A stretch of 41,139 bases of DNA from Candidatus Geothrix odensensis (GCA_016714685.1 JADKCH010000019.1:1-41139), one strand, 5' to 3'. Shown: positions 23,619-32,855, counted from the first letter of the stretch. Numbers and translations: made by a program. The notes: a model not told the origin generated them from the sequence alone.

Positions 23619-24998
23619 TCACAGGCGGGGGACGGGACTCGCCAGCCGCGGCAGGGGTGGCTGGGTCTGGACCGGGATCAGGTCCTCGGGACGCACGCCC
23701 AGCTTGGTGGCCAGCGTGGCGCGGGAATCCTGGAGGCGGCCCACCAGCGTGGTCATCTTCCCCAGGACCGTCTTCTGCCGCTGGCTCAGCAGGGCCTGAT
23801 CTCCCGCGGCGCCCTTCTGGTAGGCCCAGGCGTCCAGTTCCTGGGCCACATCCAGGCCCGAGCCCACGATGCTCTTGCCCAGCTCCCACTGGGTGCTGAG
23901 CGGCTTCCAGGTCTTGCTGGCGTGTTGCAGGTTGCTCGCGATGAAGTCGAGGTTCTGATACAGCGACTGCTTGGCCTGGACCCAGTCCACCGTGTCGCGC
24001 GCCGCCAGGGCGCGGTCGGCTCGCTCCGTCACGAAATCAGTGAAGTCGCTGACCTGGGTGAGCGCCTCGACCGTGCCGTTCCACGCCTGGGGATTCTTCT
24101 GGAGAACCTTGAGTCCGGCGGCCGTACCTTCGGGGATGAGGGTCCCCGTCAGGAGGCTGGTGCCCCGTTCCAGCGAGTTCTGGACGGCCCGGTCCACCGC
24201 CGCGCCCCAGGCCTCGTGCTCCCGGGCGAGCTGGCGGCCATCCGCACCCAGGCGGGCGGCCTCGGCCTTCAGGCGGGTCAGTTCGTCCTCCAGCTCATAG
24301 AAGCGCTGGCCGAGCACCTTCATGTCTCCGTTCTCGGCCATCATCCGATGGAGCCGCGCCTGGGCCTCGGCCCGCCGCCGCAGGACCTCGTCGGGTGTCA
24401 CGGGCTTGGGGGCCGGCTCGGGAGACTTGAGGTTGCCGGGGGTGAGGGCCCGCGCATCCCGTAGGTCCACGACCAGCGCATCTCCGCCGGACCGGTGGGA
24501 CCCGCCGTCCCAGAAACCCGACTGGGCCGCGGCTTGGCCCTCCAGGCTGCCGTCCCGCTGGGACAGGAGCTGCTGGTTCAGCTGGGAGGCGTAGTCCTGG
24601 GCCCAGGACCGGAGCGCCTGTTGGTCCCGGGCCAGGGCCTCCTGACGCTGCTGCTGGATCCTGGCCTCGATCTGGGCCTGCTGGGCGTCATGCTGGGCCA
24701 CTCCAGGTGAAGTCCGGGGACTCGCGGACAGGGTCTGGGCCAGCAGTCCGCCGAACACCCCACCCAGCAGGCTCGCCGCCCGCTGGTCGGGCGTCAGCCG
24801 CGCGGGCTTCACCACCCGGCTGGTGGCCGTGGGCACCTGCCTGTACTTGTGGGCACTGGAGCCCTGGAAACGCTGCACCTTCTGGCCGGTCATGCCCTCC
24901 AGCTGGCCCAGCGCACTCTGGGCCGAAAGTGGCGATCCCGTCTGCCCCAGCAGGGCGAAGGCCAACCACCCGGCGAGGGACTTCGTCGCGGCATTCAT
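23619..24998 (-). CDS. Secreted coiled-coil protein of unknown function
   Basis: A 459-residue protein from the ATG at 24998; an upstream 18-codon extension is Arg-rich and lacks a ribosome site. It has a signal peptide (SLAGWLAFALLGQTGSPLSAQ), then Gln-rich helices (residues about 100-155, rich in QQ and QA). A second predicted coiled coil lies at about 205-265 (RRRAEAQARLHRMMAENG, ELEDELTRLKAEAARLG), and helical segments continue to the C-terminus. There is no enzymatic motif. It has the layout of envelope structural or adaptor proteins, and it is transcribed toward the TPR/PDZ gene 17 bases away. Confidence 0.75.
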   Translation of the reverse strand: MNAATKSLAGWLAFALLGQTGSPLSAQSALGQLEGMTGQKVQRFQGSSAHKYRQVPTATSRVVKPARLTPDQRAASLLGGVFGGLLAQTLSASPRTSPGVAQHDAQQAQIEARIQQQRQEALARDQQALRSWAQDYASQLNQQLLSQRDGSLEGQAAAQSGFWDGGSHRSGGDALVVDLRDARALTPGNLKSPEPAPKPVTPDEVLRRRAEAQARLHRMMAENGDMKVLGQRFYELEDELTRLKAEAARLGADGRQLAREHEAWGAAVDRAVQNSLERGTSLLTGTLIPEGTAAGLKVLQKNPQAWNGTVEALTQVSDFTDFVTERADRALAARDTVDWVQAKQSLYQNLDFIASNLQHASKTWKPLSTQWELGKSIVGSGLDVAQELDAWAYQKGAAGDQALLSQRQKTVLGKMTTLVGRLQDSRATLATKLGVRPEDLIPVQTQPPLPRLASPVPRL

Positions 24999-25144
24999 GA
25001 TCCTGGCCTCTGGAAACACCATAACCCTGCCTCCCCGGCGCTTCCGGGTCAACCTTCCGTACTTATTCTTAACGGGTCAATCCTGGAAACCTTTCGTAAT
25101 CTGGGGCCTTCCCCAGCGGGGATCTTTCACAGCCTGGAGGCTCC

Positions 25145-27952
25145 ATGCCCTTCTTCCGTCGATTGTGGTTGCCCCTCTGTGGGGCCCTGGCCCTCACGCT
25201 GGTGGCAGGAGAGCCCCCGAAGCCCCCGACCCCGAAGGTCACCTCCAAGGCCAAGCCCGCCCCCACCGTGGCCCTGCCCGCCCCCGTGAAGCTGGCGACG
25301 GTGGAAGGCATCACCGAGTACCGGCTGGCCAACGGCCTGCGCGTGCTGCTCTTCCCCGATGCCAGCAAGCCCACCATCACCACCAACATCACCTACCTGG
25401 TGGGCAGCCGCCATGAGCACTACGGTGAGACGGGCATGGCGCACCTGCTGGAGCACATGGTCTTCAAGGGCACGCCCAAGCACCCCAACGTCCCCCAGCT
25501 ACTCAACGAGCTGGGCGGGGACTTCAACGGCACCACCTCCCTCGACCGCACCAACTACTACATCTCCTTCCCGGCCACGGAGGAGAACCTCGGCAAGGCC
25601 CTGGACCTCGAAGCGGATCGCATGCAGAACAGCCACTTCACGGCGAAGACGCTGTGGGGCGAGGACGGCAAGAGCGGCGAGATGACCGTGGTGCGCAATG
25701 AATTTGAGACCGGCGAGAACGATCCCTTCCGCGTGACCATCCAGCGGCTCCAGGCCGTGGCCTTCGACTGGCACAACTACGGCAAGTCCACCATCGGCGC
25801 CCGCACGGACATCGAGCAGGTGAACGTGGACCACCTCCGCGCCTTCTACCACCGCTACTACGCGCCGGACAACGCCATCCTGGTGGTGGCCGGGAAGTTC
25901 GATGAAGGCAAAGCGCTGGCCCGCATCAACCAGGCCTTCGGCCCACTGAAGAACCCCCAGCGCACCCTCGAACCCACCTATACGCGCGAGCCCATCCAGG
26001 ATGGCGAGCGCAGCGTCACGGTCCGCCGGGTGGGCGGCACGCCCCTGCTCATGGTGGGCTACCACGTTGCCCCAGCTTTCCATCCGGCGCGCAGCCACAT
26101 GGATCTGGCCGCCAACATCCTCGCCTCGGGCCCCACCAGCCGCCTCCACAAGGCCCTGGTGGAGACCAAGCTGGCGGCCCAGGTCTTCCAGACCGCGGAA
26201 GGCTCCGCCGAGCCGGGCCTGCAGATATTTGGCGTGGTCCTGCCCAAGGACGGCGACGCGGAGAAGGCGAAGGAGGTGCTCCTCAAGGAGCTTGAGTCCC
26301 TGAAGACGAACCCATTCACGCCCGCCGAGCTGGAGCGGGCCCAGGCCAAGTTCCGCAAGACCATCGACCAGTTCTTCGCCGACACCAAGACCCTGGCCGT
26401 CATCCTCAGCGAAGGCATGGCCGCTGGCGACTGGCGCCACCTGTTCTTCGAGCGGGACTGGTCCCTGGCGGCCAAGACCGATCAGGTGCAGGCCGCGGCC
26501 GAAGCCGCCTTCAAGGCCAGCAATCGCACCCTGGCCCAGTACGTCCCCACCGAGAAGCCTGATCGCCCGGAGCTCCCCACCGCCCAGGACATCGCAGCCC
26601 TGGTGAAGGACTACAAGGGCAAGGAGGTGATCGCCCAGGGCGAAGCCTTCGATGCCAGCCCCGAGAACGTGGAGGCCCGCACGGTGCGCTTCACCACCCC
26701 GAACGGACTGAAGGCCGCCCTGCTCTCCCGGAAGACGAAGGGAGCCATGGCCTCCCTGCAGCTCACCCTGCGGTTCGGCCGCGAGGCCGAGCTGATGGAC
26801 CGCAAGGCCGTCCCTGGCCTGACGGGCGCCATGCTCATGCGGGGCACCACCAAGCACACCCGGCAGGAGCTCGCGGATGCCTTCGACAAGCTGAAGGCCC
26901 AGGTCATGGTGAACGGCACGGCCACCTCGGCCCTGGCCATGATCCAGGTCCCCCGGGAGAACGTGGCGGCCACCCTGCGCCTGGTGGCCGAGGTCCTGCG
27001 CGAGCCCGCCTTCCCCGCCGCGGAGCTGGAGACCTTGGTGAAACAGCAGACCACGGGCATCGAGGCCCAGCGCAACGAGCCCCAGGCCAAGTCCGTGGAG
27101 TTCATGGGCCAGACCTTCGACGCCTTCCCCGCCGGCCACCCTTCCGCCTACCGTAACTCGGACACCCGCCTTGCGGAGCTCAAGGTGGCGAAGGCGGAGG
27201 ATCTCAAGGCCTTCCACCAGGCCTTCTACGGTGCCAACCACGCGGAGCTGGCCGCCTCCGGCGACTTCGATGCCGCCGAGGTCCAGAAGCTTGTGACGGA
27301 ACTGTTCGGCAGCTGGAATTCCCCCGCTGCCTATGAGCGCATCCCCGCCCGCCTGAAGACCCCGAATGGCACTCGCCAGGCCATCGAGACGCCCGACAAG
27401 AAGGGGGCCTTCTTCCTGGCGCAGGCCCGCTGGGCCATGAAGGACACGGATGCGGACTACCCTGCTTTCCTGATGGCCAACCAGATCCTGGGCGGCGGCG
27501 CCCTGAAGAGCCGCATCGCCGACCGGCTGCGCCAGAAGGAGGGCTTCAGCTACGGCGCGGGTTCCTTCGTCAACGTAAGCAGCCTTGATCCCGTCTCCAG
27601 CTGGCAGGCCTACGCCATCTACGCCCCGGAAAATGCAGCCAAGCTCGAGGCGGCCTTCGACGACGAACTGCAGAAGGCCCTGAAGGACGGGTTCACCCAG
27701 GAAGAACTGGACTTCGCCCGCACCACATGGGTTCAGGGCGAGCGGACCGAGCGCCAGGAGGACCGGGCCATTGCCGCCTGGCTGGGCCGCAGCCTCCAGG
27801 TGGGCCGCTCCGTCCGCTTCGAGGCCGAGCTGGAAGCCAAGGTGAAGGCCCTGAAGCTGGACGCCGTGAACGCGGCCCTGCGCAAATACCTGGACCCCGC
27901 GAAGCTGGTGGTGATCAAGGCCGGAGACTTCGCCAAGGATGCAAAGAAGTAG
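25145..27952 (+). CDS. M16 zinc metalloprotease (pitrilysin family), secreted
   Basis: A 935-residue protease with a signal peptide (residues 1-21) and two tandem M16 halves. The first half has the inverted zinc motif HLLEH (His100, Glu103, His104) and the distal glutamate in VVRNEFE (Glu185). The second half (from about residue 500) has the fold but no HXXEH, as is normal for the inactive partner in two-domain M16 proteins. The family cleaves small peptides within a clam-shell chamber; secreted bacterial homologues degrade periplasmic peptides. GGAGG precedes the ATG. The stop is followed by a strong hairpin terminator. Confidence 0.95.
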   Translation: MPFFRRLWLPLCGALALTLVAGEPPKPPTPKVTSKAKPAPTVALPAPVKLATVEGITEYRLANGLRVLLFPDASKPTITTNITYLVGSRHEHYGETGMAHLLEHMVFKGTPKHPNVPQLLNELGGDFNGTTSLDRTNYYISFPATEENLGKALDLEADRMQNSHFTAKTLWGEDGKSGEMTVVRNEFETGENDPFRVTIQRLQAVAFDWHNYGKSTIGARTDIEQVNVDHLRAFYHRYYAPDNAILVVAGKFDEGKALARINQAFGPLKNPQRTLEPTYTREPIQDGERSVTVRRVGGTPLLMVGYHVAPAFHPARSHMDLAANILASGPTSRLHKALVETKLAAQVFQTAEGSAEPGLQIFGVVLPKDGDAEKAKEVLLKELESLKTNPFTPAELERAQAKFRKTIDQFFADTKTLAVILSEGMAAGDWRHLFFERDWSLAAKTDQVQAAAEAAFKASNRTLAQYVPTEKPDRPELPTAQDIAALVKDYKGKEVIAQGEAFDASPENVEARTVRFTTPNGLKAALLSRKTKGAMASLQLTLRFGREAELMDRKAVPGLTGAMLMRGTTKHTRQELADAFDKLKAQVMVNGTATSALAMIQVPRENVAATLRLVAEVLREPAFPAAELETLVKQQTTGIEAQRNEPQAKSVEFMGQTFDAFPAGHPSAYRNSDTRLAELKVAKAEDLKAFHQAFYGANHAELAASGDFDAAEVQKLVTELFGSWNSPAAYERIPARLKTPNGTRQAIETPDKKGAFFLAQARWAMKDTDADYPAFLMANQILGGGALKSRIADRLRQKEGFSYGAGSFVNVSSLDPVSSWQAYAIYAPENAAKLEAAFDDELQKALKDGFTQEELDFARTTWVQGERTERQEDRAIAAWLGRSLQVGRSVRFEAELEAKVKALKLDAVNAALRKYLDPAKLVVIKAGDFAKDAKK

Positions 27953-27970
27953 CTCCATTCTTTGACTTTG

Positions 27971-28004
27971 CGAAAAGGGGGCGGCGCATGCCGCCCCCTT
28001 TTCG
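27971..28004 (+). terminator. Terminator after the M16 protease gene
   Basis: A perfect 15-base-pair hairpin (CGAAAAGGGGGCGGC with its complement at 27990-28004, loop GCAT) lies 18 bases after the stop, with four Ts in the right arm. Its A-tract and T-tract let it work in both directions. Confidence 0.75.
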
Positions 28005-28088
28005 ATAGGAACAGAGCCCATTCCATGGTCTGCTGGTTGTCCGCTTGGCGTTTGTTGAGGACGCGGGGCGACGACGGAGGGCGGCGCC

Positions 28089-29849
28089 ATGGCACGCATC
28101 GAACGGGAGTGGCAGGCGGAACACGAGGCTTCGGCCCTGGCATCCGAGCTGCACCGGATCATGGTCATCAGCCATCGGCAGGCCAAGGGCTTCATCGACT
28201 GCAACTGCGTGACCGTGAATGGCGAGATCGTGCAGAAACACGGCCATCGGCTGAAGGCCGGCGACACGGTCAAGGTGGCCTTCGATCCCGAGCAGACCTA
28301 CGAGGTGCTGCCCCCGGAGCGCAAGCTGAAGGCGGGCCCCTTCGAGACGCTGTGGGAGGACAGCCACCTGCTCTTCGTCTTCAAGCCCGCAGGTCTGCTC
28401 ACGGTGCCCGCCGAGCAGGGCGGTGAGCCCAGCCTGGCGGAGGCCATCACCGAGGCCTACCGGCGCCGCGGCTTCAAGCGCTTCAACCTCTACATCGTGC
28501 ACCGCCTGGATCGCTTCACCAGCGGCGTGCTCGTCTTCGCGAAGACGCCCGAGGCCCTCCACGGCCTGAAGAAGCACTTCGAGCTGCACCGCCTCCAGCG
28601 CGTCTATTTCGCCGTGCTGGTGGGCGAGCTGCCGGAGAACAGCGGCACCCTGGCCGGCCACCTCATCGAGCACGCCAAGTCCCTGAAGATGTCCGTCGCC
28701 GTCGCCCGCAAGGCCCCCGGGGGCGGCAAGCGCATGCCCGCCGGCGCCAAGGAGGCCGTGACCCACTACCGCGTCATCGAGCGCCTGCCGGGCCACACCG
28801 TGGTGGAGGTGAAGCTGGAGACCGGCCGCCGCAACCAGATCCGCGTGCAGTTCGCCGACCGCGGCTTCCCGCTCCTGGGCGACCAGGTCTATGGCACGGA
28901 GAGTCCCCTCATCGACCGTCAGGCCCTGCACGCCGAGCTGCTCGGCTTCAAGCATCCCGTCACCGAGGAGCAGGTCACCGTCACGGCGCCCATGCCTGCG
29001 GACATGGAGGCGGCCCTGAAGGTCCTGCGCAACCAGGCCCGGCTCGTCCGCGCGGCCACGGGCGTGAAGGGCGAGGAGGGCATCTTCCAGCCCACCGAGA
29101 GCTTCGATCACAGGCTCAAGCGCGTGGCCCGCGCCAAGCGCTACGAAGATCGGGATGAGGCCTCCGGCCGTCCCGTCCGCCCCCGGCCGGGTGGCAGCGA
29201 GGAGCGGCCCCGCCGCAGCTTCGGCTCCACCGATCGTCCCTCCCGCCCCCGACGCGAAGGTGATGACACGCGGCCCAGGCCCACCACGGATCGGCCGGCC
29301 CGCCCGCGCCGCGAGGATGGTGACGAGCGTCCGCGCCGCAGCTTCGGTTCCGCTGAACGCCCGGCCCGGCCCCGTCGGGAAGACGGCGAGGCCCGCCCCA
29401 GGCCCACTTCCGGCCCCAGTGATCGTCCGGCCCGCCCGCGTCGCGATGATGGCGATGACCGTCCCCGCCGCAGCTTCGGCTCCGCCGAGCGTCCGACCCG
29501 GCCACGCCGGGAAGATGGGGATACCCGTCCCAGGCCCGCCTCGGGCCCCAGTGATCGTCCGGCCCGCCCGCGTCGCGATGATGGCGATGAGCGTCCCCGC
29601 CGCAGCTTCGGCTCTGCCGAGCGTCCAGCCCGGCCTCGTCGCGAAGACGGCGAGGTCCGTAGGCCCAGATCCGCTTCGAGCCCCGCGGACCGCCCGGCCC
29701 GCCCCCGCTCGGAGGGCAGCGAGGCCCGGCCCCGGCGCTCCTTCGGGCCCGCCGACCGGTCCGCAGGTCCCCGCCGGGAAGGCCCCGGCGCCCGCCCCAA
29801 GGGCAAGCCCGCCCCGCGGACCGGAAAACCCAAGCCCCGGAAACCCTGA
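28089..29849 (+). CDS. RluA-family pseudouridine synthase with a long repetitive basic tail
   Basis: A 586-residue protein. Residues 1-70 form an S4-like RNA-binding domain. The catalytic domain has Asp141 in IVHRLDRFTSG, the RluA motif II, and GRRNQIRVQFA further on. RluA-type enzymes convert uridines to pseudouridine in rRNA or tRNA. The catalytic part ends at about residue 315. From about 350 the protein becomes a 235-residue disordered tail of Arg, Pro, Asp and Gly built from 44-residue repeats (see the repeat at 29211), ending in a Lys/Pro cluster. The tail is unusual for the family and probably binds RNA. The ATG at 28089 follows GGAGGG. Confidence 0.92.
   Translation: MARIEREWQAEHEASALASELHRIMVISHRQAKGFIDCNCVTVNGEIVQKHGHRLKAGDTVKVAFDPEQTYEVLPPERKLKAGPFETLWEDSHLLFVFKPAGLLTVPAEQGGEPSLAEAITEAYRRRGFKRFNLYIVHRLDRFTSGVLVFAKTPEALHGLKKHFELHRLQRVYFAVLVGELPENSGTLAGHLIEHAKSLKMSVAVARKAPGGGKRMPAGAKEAVTHYRVIERLPGHTVVEVKLETGRRNQIRVQFADRGFPLLGDQVYGTESPLIDRQALHAELLGFKHPVTEEQVTVTAPMPADMEAALKVLRNQARLVRAATGVKGEEGIFQPTESFDHRLKRVARAKRYEDRDEASGRPVRPRPGGSEERPRRSFGSTDRPSRPRREGDDTRPRPTTDRPARPRREDGDERPRRSFGSAERPARPRREDGEARPRPTSGPSDRPARPRRDDGDDRPRRSFGSAERPTRPRREDGDTRPRPASGPSDRPARPRRDDGDERPRRSFGSAERPARPRREDGEVRRPRSASSPADRPARPRSEGSEARPRRSFGPADRSAGPRREGPGARPKGKPAPRTGKPKPRKP
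29211..29760 (+). repeat. Degenerate ~132-bp tandem repeat within the pseudouridine synthase gene
   Basis: The segment CGCCGCAGCTTCGG recurs at 29211, 29334, 29466 and 29598, with a divergent copy at 29733; the intervals are 123, 132, 132 and 135 bases. Each unit encodes about 44 residues containing PRRSFGSAERP, RPRREDGE and DRPARPRRDDGD. Because intervals are multiples of three, copy number can change without breaking the frame. Confidence 0.85.
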
Positions 29850-29874
29850 GCGCCCCAGCTGCATCCCTGTTCCG

Positions 29875-30327
29875 ATGCGACCCCTGTGCTGCTTCCTACT
29901 CGCTTCGATCCTGGCCGCCCAAGCGCCGGGACCGGGCCTTGAGGGACTGCCCGACCACTGGTCGGCGCTGGGCGCGGATCCGGTGGCCGGAATCCAGCTG
30001 ACGCCCCCGGGTTGCTGGGACGGGCTGCTTCTCGGCGCCACCCCGGGGACGGCCAAGCGCCGGTCGGGCTCCGAGGCCACCGTGGAGGTCTGGGACCTGC
30101 TCCCGCCCGGTTCGCCCCGCCGCGAGGCCTTCAGCCTCTACCTGGGCGGCCTGCGGGAACGGCTCTCCCGGGCCTTCGCCCAACCGCCGCCCAAGCTCCA
30201 GGCCCTGGAGCTGAACGACATCATGCAGTCCGATCCCAGCCAGCCACAGAAGCTGGACCTGACCAAGGTCAAGGCCATGCAGGAGCGCTTCAACCGGCTG
30301 CCCCCGAACCGCTCGACGGTGAGGTAG
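29875..30327 (+). CDS. Small secreted protein of unknown function
   Basis: A 150-residue protein from the ATG at 29875, with a short signal peptide (MRPLCCFLLASILAAQAPG). The body has no motif I know. A C-terminal helix (QKLDLTKVKAMQERFNRLPP) ends in a basic tail. It starts 25 bases after the pseudouridine synthase stop, and no strong ribosome site is visible. A short hairpin, AGTCTGG (30343-30349) with CCAGACT (30353-30359), lies after the stop, between it and the converging gene. Confidence 0.65.
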   Translation: MRPLCCFLLASILAAQAPGPGLEGLPDHWSALGADPVAGIQLTPPGCWDGLLLGATPGTAKRRSGSEATVEVWDLLPPGSPRREAFSLYLGGLRERLSRAFAQPPPKLQALELNDIMQSDPSQPQKLDLTKVKAMQERFNRLPPNRSTVR

Positions 30328-30364
30328 GGAAAGGAAGTCTGCAGTCTGGACTCCAGACTCCGCC

Positions 30365-30673
30365 CTAGAGATGCTCCAGATACAGCCGGTCCAGGGCCTC
30401 GGCCAGATCCAGGTCCCGCTGGGTGATGCCGAGGCTGACGTGGGTCATGAGCACGGCGACGACCCACCGGTAGCCCAGCGTCAGGTCCGGGTGGTGGTTC
30501 ACGGCCTCGGCGTGTTCCGCGGCGGCCACCACGAAGCCGAGCCCGCGGGGATAGGACGAGAACACGAAGCGCCGGCGCAGGGTCAGACCGTGGGAATCGC
30601 CCTGGGCCACCCACTCGGGATGCCGCGCCAGGAAGGCCTCCATGGCCTCAGGGCTGACCAGATCCTTGGACAT
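30365..30673 (-). CDS. Pterin-4a-carbinolamine dehydratase
   Basis: A 102-residue protein of the PCD/DCoH family, which dehydrates 4a-hydroxytetrahydropterin formed by aromatic amino acid hydroxylases. The family signature is EAVNHHPDLTLGYRWV (His60, His61), followed by LMTHVSLGITQRDLDLAEALD. The ATG at 30673 follows GGGGGGAAAG; an in-frame extension to 30724 is less likely. hppD, the next step in phenylalanine/tyrosine degradation, lies about 8 kb away, so the strain may degrade aromatic amino acids. No phenylalanine hydroxylase is in the window. Confidence 0.92.
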   Translation of the reverse strand: MSKDLVSPEAMEAFLARHPEWVAQGDSHGLTLRRRFVFSSYPRGLGFVVAAAEHAEAVNHHPDLTLGYRWVVAVLMTHVSLGITQRDLDLAEALDRLYLEHL

Positions 30674-30738
30674 GCTTTCCCCCCTGGTGCATCCTAATCC
30701 GTTGCCTCCGGTTTTGTTACGCATTCCTCGAGCCCGCC

Positions 30739-31497
30739 ATGCCCTTCAACCACCCCCCCCTCCTCGGCCGCATCGCTTTCGTCAGTGGATCCTCCCGTGG
30801 CATCGGCCGGGCCATCGCCGTGGAGTTGGCCCACTGGGGGGCGGACGTGGTCGTCCACGCCCAGAAGAACCTGGACCTGGCCGAGGCCGTCGCGGCTGAG
30901 ATCAGGGGCCTGGGCCGCCGCGCCCTGGTCGTCCTGGCGGACGTGCGGGTGAAGGCGGAACTGGAGGCCGCCGCCGACCGGGTGAAGGCGGAATTGGGCC
31001 CCGTGGACATCCTGGTTAATAACGTGGGCACCCGGCAGGACGGGCCCTTCATCCTCATGGGCGACGAGAAGTGGGAGGAGGTCATGAACGTGAACCTCCG
31101 CGGCACCGTCTATGCCACCAAGGCCTTCGTGCGCGGCATGATGGCCCGCAAGTGGGGCCGCATCGTCAACATCGTCAGCCCCACCGGCATCATCGGCAAG
31201 GCGGGCCAGACCAACTACGGCGCCAGCAAGGGCGCCGTCATCGCCCTCACCAAGAGCCTGGCCCGGGAAATGGCCCCCTTCGGCGTCCTGGTGAATGCGG
31301 TGAACCCGGGCCTCATCCACACGGAGCTCACCGCCGACATCCCCGAGGAGGTGCGCCGCGACATGCTGGCCCCGGCCATCCTCAAGCGGGAGGGTGAACC
31401 TGAGGAGGTGGCCGGCGTGGTGGCCTTCCTCTGTTCCGAGTGGGCCAGCTACATGAGCGGCCAGATCATCAACGTGGACGGGGGCTTGTGCCCCTAG
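30739..31497 (+). CDS. fabG: FabG-like 3-oxoacyl-ACP reductase / SDR
   Basis: A 252-residue SDR with all hallmarks of FabG: SGSSRGIG cofactor loop (residues 16-23), NNVG (94-97), Asn119, Ser147, Tyr160 and Lys164 (TNYGASKGA), and C-terminal SGQIINVDGGL. FabG reduces 3-oxoacyl-ACP with NADPH in fatty acid synthesis. No other fatty acid gene is adjacent, so another SDR substrate is possible. Its stop TAG overlaps the stop of the converging receiver gene within a CTAG at 31494-31497. The gap to the divergent pterin dehydratase is 65 bases. Confidence 0.88.
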   Translation: MPFNHPPLLGRIAFVSGSSRGIGRAIAVELAHWGADVVVHAQKNLDLAEAVAAEIRGLGRRALVVLADVRVKAELEAAADRVKAELGPVDILVNNVGTRQDGPFILMGDEKWEEVMNVNLRGTVYATKAFVRGMMARKWGRIVNIVSPTGIIGKAGQTNYGASKGAVIALTKSLAREMAPFGVLVNAVNPGLIHTELTADIPEEVRRDMLAPAILKREGEPEEVAGVVAFLCSEWASYMSGQIINVDGGLCP

Positions 31498-31868
31498 CCC
31501 ACCGATAGCCCCAGCAGCGCGTTGATCTTGCCGACCAGCCGGACCAGGTCCACGGGCTTGGTGTCGTAGTCATCGCAGCCCGCGGCGATGGCCTCCTGCC
31601 GGTCCGAGGTCAGGGCCCGGGCGGTGAGAGCCACCACGGGGATGTGGGCGGTCCTTGGGTCGGCCTTGATCTGCCGGGTGGCCTCGTAGCCATCGATGCC
31701 GGGCAGCCCGACGTCCATGAGCACCAGGTTCGGCTGGCGTGCCCGGCAGAGTTCCAGGCCCCGCTCCCCGTCCTCGCCGGTGATCACGGTGAAGCCGCGA
31801 CGCTCCAGCAGGCGCGAGATCGCGTCCCGGTTCATCTCGTTGTCTTCCACCAGCAGGAGCGTCGGCAT
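31494..31868 (-). CDS. Stand-alone receiver-domain response regulator
   Basis: A 124-residue single receiver domain. The acidic pocket is in LLVEDNEMNR, the phosphoacceptor is Asp52 (LVLMDVGLPGIDGYEA) and the conserved lysine lies in YDTKPVDL. Without an output domain it probably passes phosphate to or from another protein, in the manner of DivK or CheY. Similarity of the phosphoacceptor loop to receivers of hybrid kinases suggests such a partner. A GTG at 31883 would add five residues; the ATG at 31868 is preferred because it starts right at the fold. No strong ribosome site is seen. Confidence 0.9.
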   Translation of the reverse strand: MPTLLLVEDNEMNRDAISRLLERRGFTVITGEDGERGLELCRARQPNLVLMDVGLPGIDGYEATRQIKADPRTAHIPVVALTARALTSDRQEAIAAGCDDYDTKPVDLVRLVGKINALLGLSVG

Positions 31869-31940
31869 CGTGGGGGGGTCCACCGAAAAGTGTTACCGAA
31901 GCGCCGGGATTCCGCACCCTCGCCGGAAGCGAAACTCCGG

Positions 31941-32855
31941 CTACGCGTTCTGGTTCGCGGCCACCAGGGTGTTGCTGAGCAGGCCGGCGATGGTGAGGGG
32001 GCCCACCCCGCCCGGGACCGGCGTCACCGCCGAAGCCACTTCCATGGCCTCGCCGAAGCGGACGTCGCCGCAGAGGACCCCGCCCTTGGTCCGCAGGGTC
32101 TCCAGCTTCTTGGGTTCGGCGGCGAAGATCCGGGCACCTAGCGCCTCGTCCTCCACCCGGTTGATGCCCACGTCCACGACCACGGCGCCGGGCTTGATCC
32201 AGGAGCCCTCCACCAGGCCGGGGCGGCCCACGGCGGCCACCAGCAGGTCCGCCTCCCGGCAGACCGCGGCCAGGTCCTGGGTGCGGCTGTGGGCGATGGT
32301 GACGGTGGCATGCTGCTCCAGCAGCATCAGGGCCATGGGCTTGCCCACGATCTCGCTGCGGCCCAGCACCACGGCACGGATGCCCTTGAGGGCCACGCCA
32401 TGGTGGGCCAGCAGGGACATGCAGGCCGTGGGCGTGCAGGGGCGCAGGCCCGGCAGGCCCTCCAGCAGCAGGCCCTGGTTCATGGGGTGGAAGCCGTCCA
32501 CGTCCTTGGCCGGGCTGATGCGGTGCAGGGCCCGCTTGGAGTCCAGCCCCTCGGGCAGGGGCAGCTGCACCAGGATGCCGTCCACGCCGGGGTCGGCGTT
32601 GAGCTGGTCGATGAGGGCGTCGAGGGCGGCCTGGGGCGTGTCCGCCGCAAGCCGGTGCTCGATGGACGTGATGCCCACCCTGGCGCAGGCCGCCGACTTG
32701 TTCCGGACGTAGACGTGGCTGGCCGGGTCATCGCCCACCAGCACCACGGCCAGGGCCGGGGCTCGCAGCCCCTTGGCCAGGCGGCCTTCGACCCCCTGCC
32801 GGACCTCCTCCAGCATGCGATCCGCGTGAGCCTTGCCGTCCAGGATCGTGGCCAT
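31941..32855 (-). CDS. folD: Bifunctional methylenetetrahydrofolate dehydrogenase / methenyltetrahydrofolate cyclohydrolase
   Basis: A 304-residue FolD, interconverting 5,10-methylene- and 10-formyl-tetrahydrofolate. Signatures include YVRNKSAAC with the catalytic Lys53, DGILVQLPLP, the cofactor motif VLGRSEIVGKP and the C-terminal PVPGGVGPLTIAGLL. AGGGGG precedes the ATG at 32855. It feeds one-carbon units toward the folate pool used by metH, though it is not in an operon with it. It is divergent from the rimP operon with a 184-base gap holding the rimP promoter and leader hairpin. Confidence 0.96.
   Translation of the reverse strand: MATILDGKAHADRMLEEVRQGVEGRLAKGLRAPALAVVLVGDDPASHVYVRNKSAACARVGITSIEHRLAADTPQAALDALIDQLNADPGVDGILVQLPLPEGLDSKRALHRISPAKDVDGFHPMNQGLLLEGLPGLRPCTPTACMSLLAHHGVALKGIRAVVLGRSEIVGKPMALMLLEQHATVTIAHSRTQDLAAVCREADLLVAAVGRPGLVEGSWIKPGAVVVDVGINRVEDEALGARIFAAEPKKLETLRTKGGVLCGDVRFGEAMEVASAVTPVPGGVGPLTIAGLLSNTLVAANQNA

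Noticed and set aside
25499..28273. 924-codon minus-strand frame opposite the M16 protease
   Set aside because: Composition typical of antisense to high-GC coding sequence; the plus strand has clear domains and catalytic residues.
27915..30080. 721-codon minus-strand frame opposite the pseudouridine synthase
   Set aside because: Its Gly/Ala/Thr-rich repeats are the antisense image of the repetitive tail.
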